25,875 bases of DNA from a virus. The notes beneath the pieces are model-generated. The model made no database searches. It was given only the letters and a program-made list of their open reading frames with translations, and was not told the origin of the DNA. A program made the position numbers and the translations under genes. The stretch covers positions 1 through 25,875 of IMG/VR virus record IMGVR_UViG_3300025012_000268; one strand, given 5' to 3'. Numbering within the stretch: position 1 is the stretch's first letter; every line of letters starts with the position of its first letter. Below are positions 15,363-22,800 of the stretch, in pieces.

Positions 15363-16406
15363 ATGGCAGATGACGTAATTCAAACAACAATGGCTAGACC
15401 TGTATCTGTATTTACACCGTTTAATTTAGACGATGACATTGTAACAGAGGTACCAAGTAGAGTAACATATGGACTTTGGTCAGATGGTAGTGGAATTTTA
15501 ACGGGAATGTCTACATCTTCTGTAGCTGATGCTTCTATAAAGAAGTATTATCACGATGTATATGGATCAGGGGCAACAGGAAGTGCAGCAGTTGAATTTT
15601 CTATTGCATACGGACACGTATCAGGAAGTGGTTCTGATGTATCAGATAGGGACAATTCTACACAGGCAATTTATGGTCAATATAGATCTTTATTACTTGC
15701 AAATCCAAATGGCTCATTTATAACAATTGATGGTACTAAAACTTTAACTGATTTTATTGCAATAAATATTAAAAGATCTAATTTAAAACAAAAATTAGAT
15801 GCAGGAAACTGGCAACTTAATCTAACTAGTACAGTATCGGGAACTCACTATTTAATTGACAATAGCGGAGGCGCAGAAGATACTAATATAAGTACAGTCG
15901 GTAATGTATTAGCAGTTGTTAGTGGAACAGTTGTAGGTGGAGAAGTTGCAGCTGGAGCATTGGCTAATAAAGAATACGGATTATGTTATCCAGAATATGG
16001 AATTATATTACTAGATCCTCGGAGAATCTCAGAGTCTTTGTGTCCATTTGATTATAATACCGCAAGTGATGCATATTATGATAATCATGGTAAACTCTTT
16101 GGTAAAATGTCAGGTTCAGCAGCTGTTTGTTATTTTGAAGCTCGTAGTGAAGAAATAATAAGTTCAACTCATTATTTTGTCAGACTGAAAAATAAACAAT
16201 ACAACTATACTACTAACCCAACATTTTATTCTGCATCAGATGGTACTATAATATATTCAGAATTTTATGATAATCCAGAGGTATATGTAACAAGTATAGG
16301 ATTATATAATAATAGTAATGAATTGGTTGCAGTTGCAAAGACAAGTCAACCTATTAAGAAGTCGTTTTCACTTGAATCCCTATTTTCCGTCCGGCTCGAT
16401 TTTTGA
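15363..16406 (+). CDS. Phage virion protein, paralogue of the 17571 gene
   Basis: 347 residues, with SD AGGAG at 15352-15356. The N-terminus (RPVSVFTPFNLDDDIVTEVPSRVTYGLWSDGSGILTG) precedes DASIKKYYHDVYG and a region with IYGQYRSLLLANPNGSF and FIAINIKRSNLKQKLDAGNWQLNL. The C-terminus (VYVTSIGLYNNSNELVAVAKTSQPIKKSFSLESLFSVRLDF) is the hallmark end of this virion family. The 17571 product ends in a clearly homologous way (AIGLYNDHNELVMVGKLGAPFKRDYDLDTTFIIRLDV). The two are tandem paralogues now separated by an endonuclease gene. Exact place in the virion unknown; tail or neck is a guess from context. Confidence 0.7.
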   Translation: MADDVIQTTMARPVSVFTPFNLDDDIVTEVPSRVTYGLWSDGSGILTGMSTSSVADASIKKYYHDVYGSGATGSAAVEFSIAYGHVSGSGSDVSDRDNSTQAIYGQYRSLLLANPNGSFITIDGTKTLTDFIAINIKRSNLKQKLDAGNWQLNLTSTVSGTHYLIDNSGGAEDTNISTVGNVLAVVSGTVVGGEVAAGALANKEYGLCYPEYGIILLDPRRISESLCPFDYNTASDAYYDNHGKLFGKMSGSAAVCYFEARSEEIISSTHYFVRLKNKQYNYTTNPTFYSASDGTIIYSEFYDNPEVYVTSIGLYNNSNELVAVAKTSQPIKKSFSLESLFSVRLDF

Positions 16407-16440
16407 GAAATATTATTTAGTGTTTGGTTAGAAAATGTAT

Positions 16441-16480
16441 ATCTCCTATATTTATTAATAATGAAAATAAAATAGGAGAT
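16441..16480 (+). promoter_or_regulatory. Hairpin that masks the SD of the Vsr-like endonuclease gene
   Basis: ATCTCCTAT (16441-16449) is perfectly complementary to ATAGGAGAT (16472-16480), with a 22-base A/T loop. The 3' arm contains AGGAG, the SD for ATG 16485. On a long transcript the SD would be base-paired; a transcript starting inside the loop would expose it. The loop includes a TATATTTATTA stretch that could be a promoter. T4 controls I-TevI in a comparable way, with a late promoter inside an SD-masking stem-loop. Confidence 0.65.
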
Positions 16481-16484
16481 TTTT

Positions 16485-17495
16485 ATGAGCAAAGAAATAC
16501 TATGCAGAATATGTAATAAAATTTTTAAAGTAAGTTCTATGGCATCCCATCTAAGAGTTCATAACATTAAATACGAAGAATATGCAGAAAAAAATTTAGA
16601 TCAATTTCCACAACTTAAAAATAAAACATGTATAAAATGTGGATCTAAAACAACAAATAACAAATTATGTAAACTATGTTACAAAGATTCTGATAAACAA
16701 GTTAAATGTAAACACTGTAATAGACAAATTAAGATTAAAGGGTTGGCTCATCACTTAAAAACAACGCATCACATTTTATTCGATGATTATGTACAAAATA
16801 GTATAGAACAATTTCCCAACTGGCATCCCTGTTTAATCTGTGGAAAATTAACTCCAAACAAAACAACCTGCTCTGGAAAATGTGAAGGAGAACACAAAAA
16901 AATTATTTATAAAGGTAGGGGACTTTTTAGTTTAATTTCAGAAGAACAAAAAATAATAGTTGGAAAAAAAATAGGTGAATCTCAGAGAAAAAGATTTTCT
17001 ATACCAGGAAACAGTGATTATTTAAAGGGTGATAATAATCCAGCTCACAGACCAGGGGTTGGAAAGAAAATATCGGAAACCCGTTTAGCTCGTGGCTGTG
17101 GAGTAGGTAGTAAAAATCCAATGTATGGTAAAACTCATACCCCAGAGGCAATTAAGAAAATATTCTCGTACCGAAAAATGAATAAAACTGAGAAAATAGT
17201 AGCTGATTTGTTAGATCAACAAAAAATTCCATATGAATTCCAATTCTTTATCACTGATAATAGTATCTGCAAATCATATGACTTTAAGCTTAAGGACAGA
17301 CCTGTAATTATAGAGGTTGATGGAGATTTTTGGCACGGTGGTCCAGGTTCAAAAACATATTGGAAAGACGTTGATAAGGTAAAACTAAATGATGTATTAA
17401 AAGAATCCATTGCTAAAACTAAAGGTTATAAGTTGTTAAGGTTCTGGGAAAGTGATTTAAAAAAAGATGTAAATATTATTCTTCAATATTTATAA
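16485..17495 (+). CDS. Vsr-like (EDxHD) homing endonuclease with duplicated zinc-finger units
   Basis: 336 residues. The N-terminal 133 residues form two tandem units of the same plan: CxxC, HxxxH or HHxxxxH, a Y...QFP segment, CxxC, then CxxC/CxxxC. Unit 1 uses Cys7/10, His22/26, Cys49/52, Cys62/65. Unit 2 uses Cys75/78, His89/90/95, Cys116/119, Cys129/133. Basic NUMOD3-like linkers follow (GVGKKISETRLARGCGVGSKNPMYGKTHTPEAIKK). The C-terminal nuclease domain is NKTEKIVADLLDQQKIPYEFQF, SYDFKLKDRPVIIEVDGDFWHGG (Glu277, Asp279, His284), a downstream Asp and GYKLLRFWESDL, as in Vsr-like nucleases. It is inserted between two paralogous virion genes, and its SD is sequestered in a hairpin. Confidence 0.85.
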   Translation: MSKEILCRICNKIFKVSSMASHLRVHNIKYEEYAEKNLDQFPQLKNKTCIKCGSKTTNNKLCKLCYKDSDKQVKCKHCNRQIKIKGLAHHLKTTHHILFDDYVQNSIEQFPNWHPCLICGKLTPNKTTCSGKCEGEHKKIIYKGRGLFSLISEEQKIIVGKKIGESQRKRFSIPGNSDYLKGDNNPAHRPGVGKKISETRLARGCGVGSKNPMYGKTHTPEAIKKIFSYRKMNKTEKIVADLLDQQKIPYEFQFFITDNSICKSYDFKLKDRPVIIEVDGDFWHGGPGSKTYWKDVDKVKLNDVLKESIAKTKGYKLLRFWESDLKKDVNIILQYL

Positions 17496-17541
17496 TAGAA
17501 TGAGACTTTTTATGACTTCTGGTGGTGTAAAGGTTATTCTT

Positions 17542-17558
17542 CTATTTTTATATTAAAA
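17542..17558 (+). promoter_or_regulatory. AT-rich promoter-like stretch before the 17571 gene
   Basis: CTATTTTTATATTAAAA, shortly before SD AGGAAA (17561-17566). It resembles the motif upstream of 18906 and 24118. Resemblance only. Confidence 0.25.
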
Positions 17559-17570
17559 TCAGGAAACAAG

Positions 17571-18404
17571 ATGTCCGACGGATTTGTGTTTAAAGGTTTA
17601 GATTCTACAGATTTATCTTTAAAAATATTTAAGGTATTTAAAAATTGGAGTTGTGATGAATCTAATTATGATACTTTTGGTATATCTCTACAAATTGGAA
17701 TCTCAGGAAGTAAACGATTTTATCCAGAAACAGATGTACAAAACTCTGATGGTAGTTATCAGAAATTAGTCTGGAAATCTATTAAATATTTATACTATCC
17801 AAGTTCGAGTGTACATCTTCGCACAAATCCATTGGATATAACCCAAAATTATATAGACATGGATAAGATTCATTTAGTTAGTAGAAGTTTAGAAGATAGT
17901 ATATGTGTTGTAAATATTCCACATAGGGTATTTGGAGAAAGAATCAAACCAACGTCAGTATATTTATCAGATGAGAATCTAGGGTATGTATATATTGATG
18001 ACGGTAATTATAATTTATATATTAGTGGTACTGATAATCCTAGAGTATTGGTAGGGAATGTGTTTTATGAAAGTGGTCATATAGTTATTTCAACATCATC
18101 TTATTATGAATTAGCAACACATAATTTTGAATTATATTTTCAAGGTACCCAGACAATAACAGAATATGAAATTATATGCACTGCCCTAGAATCAGAATTT
18201 AATAATACACTAAATCCAAGTGCTCAGGAACCAGGTACAAATAAATATATACCACTGTTTTCATCATCTGAAATTCCACCACTTGTTACAGCTATAGGAT
18301 TATATAATGATCACAATGAGTTGGTAATGGTTGGTAAATTAGGAGCTCCATTTAAGCGTGACTATGATCTTGATACAACGTTTATTATTCGGCTAGACGT
18401 GTAG
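17571..18404 (+). CDS. Phage virion protein, paralogue of the 15363 gene
   Basis: 277 residues, with SD AGGAAA at 17561-17566. It opens FVFKGLDSTDLSLKIFKVFKNWSCDESNYDTFGISLQIGISG. It continues with SIKYLYYPSSSVHLRTNPLDI, NIPHRVFGERIKPTSVYLSDENLGYVYIDDGNYNLYISG and VGNVFYESGHIVIS. It ends AIGLYNDHNELVMVGKLGAPFKRDYDLDTTFIIRLDV, homologous to the end of the 15363 product. It is about 70 residues shorter than that paralogue, mainly through loss of the central segment. Likely arose by tandem duplication, with the endonuclease invading between the copies. Function in the virion not determined. Confidence 0.68.
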   Translation: MSDGFVFKGLDSTDLSLKIFKVFKNWSCDESNYDTFGISLQIGISGSKRFYPETDVQNSDGSYQKLVWKSIKYLYYPSSSVHLRTNPLDITQNYIDMDKIHLVSRSLEDSICVVNIPHRVFGERIKPTSVYLSDENLGYVYIDDGNYNLYISGTDNPRVLVGNVFYESGHIVISTSSYYELATHNFELYFQGTQTITEYEIICTALESEFNNTLNPSAQEPGTNKYIPLFSSSEIPPLVTAIGLYNDHNELVMVGKLGAPFKRDYDLDTTFIIRLDV

Positions 18405-18420
18405 ATTATAGAGAGGATCA

Positions 18421-18534
18421 ATGCAAATAATTATGAAATTTGAAACCAAAAAAGGACAATTTTATTCTAAAATGTGTCAACTGAAATATTTACATAAACA
18501 TAGGAAACATAAAAATGAGCACAATACGCAGTAG
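18421..18534 (+). CDS. Very small basic protein, hypothetical
   Basis: 37 codons beginning MQIIMKFETKKGQFYSK and ending KYLHKHRKHKNEHNTQ. A good SD (GAGAGG, 18411-18416) lies 4 bases before the ATG. The product is strongly basic and His/Lys-rich at its end. It overlaps the first 20 bases of the nuclease gene at 18515 in another frame, which could couple the two. The SD and position argue for a real gene; the lack of any recognisable family argues caution. Confidence 0.4.
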   Translation: MQIIMKFETKKGQFYSKMCQLKYLHKHRKHKNEHNTQ

Positions 18535-18865
18535 AAAAAATAAAGGTCGAAAGCTCCAGCAAGAAGTTAGAGATCTTTTATTAGAAAAAACAAAGGGATA
18601 TGGATTGGTAGAAGGTGATATTGAAAGTGTTACGATGAGTACTGGGGGACGCGATATCCAGTTATCACCATCTGCAGAAAAAGTTATTCCTTGGGATATC
18701 GAGTGCAAAAATACCCAAACTTTAAATGTTACGTCAGCCATAAATCAAGCTGAATCTAATACTAAGGAAGGTAGAATACCACTCGTTGTATTTAGAAGAA
18801 ACAGAAGCAAAACATATTGTGTTCTTGAATTTCCATTGTTACTTGACTTACTTTTTAAGAAATAA
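18515..18865 (+). CDS. Small PD-(D/E)XK-fold nuclease
   Basis: 116 residues, with SD AGGAAA at 18502-18507. A basic N-terminus (RSRKNKGRKLQQEVRDLLLEK) carries Glu17 on the first helix. The core motif follows: GGRDIQLS (Asp47), then WDIECKN (Glu63-x-Lys65), then Gln77 in SAINQAES. That order, Glu / Asp / ExK / Gln, is the PD-(D/E)XK fold used by Holliday-junction resolvases and restriction-type nucleases. Its length is close to a minimal domain, with no added DNA-binding module. It lies immediately before primase and the SbcCD-like gene, so a role in recombination or branch resolution is plausible. A defensive or host-DNA-degrading nuclease cannot be excluded. Confidence 0.75.
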   Translation: MSTIRSRKNKGRKLQQEVRDLLLEKTKGYGLVEGDIESVTMSTGGRDIQLSPSAEKVIPWDIECKNTQTLNVTSAINQAESNTKEGRIPLVVFRRNRSKTYCVLEFPLLLDLLFKK

Positions 18866-18868
18866 TTT

Positions 18869-18890
18869 CTATATTTATAATTATAAATAA
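18869..18890 (+). promoter_or_regulatory. Palindromic AT motif upstream of primase, candidate promoter/operator
   Basis: 18872-18889 is a perfect 18-base palindrome, TATTTATAATTATAAATA, preceded by CTA and containing TATAAATA, the T4 late-promoter core. A 22-base stretch here recurs with one mismatch at 24083-24104, also just upstream of a gene start. Function inferred from recurrence and position. Confidence 0.5.
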
Positions 18891-18905
18891 TTTAAAGGGA
18901 TTGTA

Positions 18906-19889
18906 GTGAATTTAGGGTTATTAAGTTTTCTTGAAAAAATTTTAAATCAAAAGGGTTTAATATCTAAAGGTGATAATGTAGCATTTTATTGTCCAGTATG
19001 TAAAAAATCAGATTTACATAAGAAAAAACTTATTGTGAATCTCGATGAAAATTCTAAAAAATTTGGTTGGTGGAGATGCTGGATATGTAAAGATGAAAAC
19101 AATATGTATGGTAGAAATTTAGTCAAACTACTTTATAAATTAAAGGTTGATAGAAATAAAATAGTAGAGTTATATGGATTAGTAGATAAAAATACTTTAT
19201 TATTTATAAAAGAAACCGATGATTTATTTGATGATTTACCAAAACCAACGTTTAATATTACCTACTTACCAAGAGAATATATTCCTCTCTATGAACCCCA
19301 CAGTTCTTCAGAATATAAATATGCTAAGACTTATTTGATAAAAAGAGGGATTACAGAAGAAGAAATTTTACAATATAATATTGGTTATTGTGAATTTGGG
19401 GAATATAAAAATAGAATTATAATACCTTCTTATGATTCTAATGGACACTTAAATTATTTTATAGGTAGAAGTTATTACAATTTATTGAAACCTAAATATA
19501 AGATGCCTCCAATAAAAAATTCTAATATAGTATTTTTTGATCAGTTTATCAGCTGGAATTTTCCAGTGCTGTTATGTGAGGGGGTCTTTGACGCAATTGC
19601 AGCCAAACGAAATGCAATTCCAATAATAGGTACTAATATACCACATTCAGTTAAACAGAGAATATTATCTGAAAATGTTAAAGATATATTTTTGGCTCTT
19701 GATATGGATGCAATTAAAACTTCTTTAGGTTACATAGAAAAGTTTATCTCAGAGGGAATTAATGTTAGATTAATAGAGATGAATAAGAAAGACCCCTCAG
19801 AACTTGGGTTTCCAAAGTTTATAAATTTATATAACAGTGCAAGTATAATAGATTTTGAAAAAATAATTAAATTAAAGATGAAATTTTAA
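18906..19889 (+). CDS. DnaG-type primase (T4 gp61-like role)
   Basis: 327 residues from a GTG start (18906) behind AAAGGGA (18894-18900). A zinc-binding domain is visible at Cys29, Cys32, Cys58 and Cys61 (FYCPVCKK ... WWRCWICKD). The catalytic core follows: AKTYLIKRGITEEEILQYNIGYC, then KNRIIIPSYDSNGHLNYFIGRSY, then a TOPRIM domain with LLCEGVFDAIAA (Glu225) and FLALDMDA (Asp266, Asp268), and KKDPSELG. These are the metal-binding residues of DnaG-family primases, which lay RNA primers for lagging-strand synthesis. It lacks the C-terminal helicase-binding domain of bacterial DnaG, as phage primases often do. It lies 10 bases before the SbcCD-like gene, so both are probably made together for replication and recombination. 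Confidence 0.85.
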   Translation: MNLGLLSFLEKILNQKGLISKGDNVAFYCPVCKKSDLHKKKLIVNLDENSKKFGWWRCWICKDENNMYGRNLVKLLYKLKVDRNKIVELYGLVDKNTLLFIKETDDLFDDLPKPTFNITYLPREYIPLYEPHSSSEYKYAKTYLIKRGITEEEILQYNIGYCEFGEYKNRIIIPSYDSNGHLNYFIGRSYYNLLKPKYKMPPIKNSNIVFFDQFISWNFPVLLCEGVFDAIAAKRNAIPIIGTNIPHSVKQRILSENVKDIFLALDMDAIKTSLGYIEKFISEGINVRLIEMNKKDPSELGFPKFINLYNSASIIDFEKIIKLKMKF

Positions 19890-19899
19890 GGAATAATAT

Positions 19900-22800
19900 A
19901 TGGAAATAAAAAAACTCACCACTAAAATTACCTCAGTAGATCAAATTGTACATATTGCGGATATCCATATAAGGCCTTATAAGCGACATGTTGAATTTAA
20001 ACAAGTGTTTGAAAATTTATATAAATCGATCAATTCAATAAAAACAGAAAATACCATTATTGCTATTTTAGGAGATCTATTTCATGCTAAAACAGAAATG
20101 ACTCCAGAGCTTATTTCTATTGTATCAAATCTATTAATAAATCTTTCTAATATATGTCCTTTGATAATAATACCAGGAAACCACGATTGTTTTACAGGAG
20201 ACCATGAAATTTTAACTAGAACTGGTTGGGTATCTTTAAAAGAATATATAGATTTAAATAAAAACGAAGAAGTAACAACATTTAATTTATCTACAAATGA
20301 ATTAAGCTTTGAAATGCCAACTGCGAAAATAAAAAGACGTCACAATGGTAAACTTCTACATTATAATGGAAAGGATGCGGAATTTATATGTACTCCAACA
20401 CATAGAATATTATATAAACAAGGAAATAATATTATTGGTGAAAAAATATATGAAAAAGAAGCTAAATTTTTAATAAACAGAAAAATTAATATTCCATTAA
20501 ATGGTATAATTAATAATGATAATTATATACAAAATAAATTTGCAAGATTAGCTGGATTTTCTTTTGCTGAGGGTACATTTGTTAAAAAATATTTTAATAA
20601 AAATAAAAGATTAGTGGGCAGAATACAATTTCATTTAAAAAAAGATAGAGAAATAAATTACATATGTAATATAATGTCTCAATATGGAATAAAAATAGAT
20701 ATAAATAAATACATTAAAAAAGATGGCGCTTGGACATATTCTATAAGTGGGCAACTAGCAACTGATATTTTTAAATTTTTTAATACTGATAAAGATTTGA
20801 TTAAATTTACGTGTTTAAATAAGAATATACCATGGACAATTTTAAATGAAGATATAAATTCTTTGAAATCTTTTATGGATGGATATTTACATGGAGATGG
20901 TTGTAAGAATAAGAATTTTTGGTCGTTTTGTTCTATGAATAAACAGAGTATAGAAATTCTATCGACAATTTCTAGATTTATTGGAGCTCGTTCTAGAACA
21001 TATTTTAAAAAAATATTTTATGGAAAATATGAAAATTCTAAAAGATTATACGGGGGATCATGTACAATAAATAATTTAATTAATAGTACACATTGTAATT
21101 TTTCAAATGAAATAGATTATAATGATTATGTATATTGTTTAACAACTCCAAATTCAACTCTTTTAATAAGATATAAAGATAAAATATTTATTTCTGGCAA
21201 TTGCAATTTAAATAATCCAAATAGATTAGATTCTATAAGTCCGATTGTAAATAATTTAAATAGAAAAAATATTTTTTATTTGAAGCAAGGTGGGGTTTAT
21301 GAGTTAGCAGATATATATTTTTGTCACCTATCTATCTTTGATGTGCCTAAAAATTATATAAGAGCAGTTGATGTTCCAAATGATAAAAGAAAAATTGCAT
21401 TATTTCATGGAATTGTTGATAAATCAACAAACGAATTTGGTTATAATCTAAGAAATGAACTCGTAGACAAGACTATTTTTTCTGGATATAATATTACTCT
21501 TTTAGGAGACATTCACAAACCCCAATCCTTATCAGAAAAAATAGTTTATCCGGGAAGTTTGGTGCAAAATAATTATGGCGAGGGATTAACTCATGGGTAT
21601 GTATTGTGGACTCTTAAAAATGAATCTAATAAATTCATTACTATAGAAAATGAATATGGTTATTACACCTTAGAAATTAAAAATGGAGTTGTTCCGGATG
21701 CAACTGATGTTCCAAAAAAGTGTAGAATGAGAGTTCATGCATATGATATGGCAGTTGCAGAATTGAATGATGCATTGGGTATCATAAAGAAAAAATATAA
21801 TCCTATTGAAATTACTATAAATAGAATATCATCAACAAAATATAATATTTCTACAGAAGATAGAGTTAAATTGAATATTCTAAATATTCAAGATATATCG
21901 TACCAAAATGATTTAATAGAAACATACATTTTACAAAATAATACCATCGATCAAAAAGGTTTAGATACTATAAGAGAAATTAATACAAATTTAAATAGTA
22001 GTATTAATACAGGCGACTTTGTTAAAAATGTTAGATGGTCACCTTTAAAGTTCGAGTGGTCAAATATGTTTTCCTATGGAGAAAATAATATAATTGATTT
22101 TACAAATCTAAGGGGTATAGTGGGCTTATTTGGAGTAAATGTAGTTGGAAAAACATCCGCAGTTGACAGTTTGTCATTTTGTTTATTTGATAAGACTAGT
22201 AGAGATTTTAAACCTATAAACATTATTAATAATAAATCAAACTACCTTGATTGCAAAATAAAATTTTTATTATCTAATACTGAATATTCAATACATAGAC
22301 ATGTATATAAAAATAAAAAAGGTGATCCTATGTATAAAGTAGAATTTTCATATATAGATGATGCCAAAGAAGTACAATCGCTTAATGGAGAAAATAGGTG
22401 GGATACCAATAAAAACATATATTCAAGAATAGGTACCTTTGAAGATTTTATTTTAACTGCATTTAGTATGCAGGGTAAAAATGCGAATTTTTTAGAAAAA
22501 GGACATTCAGAAAGAAAAGATTTATTAATTCAATTTATGGGGTTAAGCTTATTTGATAGTCTATATGAGATGGCATCTAATAAATATAAGGATAAAATGT
22601 CTTCTCTAAAGACACTACAACACGAAAACTGGGCAGATAAACTAATTAAATCAGAAAGAAAATTGACAGATTTAGAAACTATATATTCGGAAAAAATTTT
22701 AAATAAACAAAATATATCAAATACTATTAAGTCAATTGAAACAAATATAAATGAGTTAAGAGAACAATTGGTAGATATAGATGAAGATTTGGATATAAAT

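Noticed and set aside
16407-16484. The 9-bp hairpin as a transcription terminator
   Set aside because: The stem is A/T-rich with a 22-base loop and only a short T stretch, and its 3' arm is the SD of the next gene, so a translational role fits better.
17512-17556. 14-codon ORF MTSGGVKVILLFLY between the endonuclease and virion genes
   Set aside because: No SD and no similarity to adjacent gene ends; too short to support.
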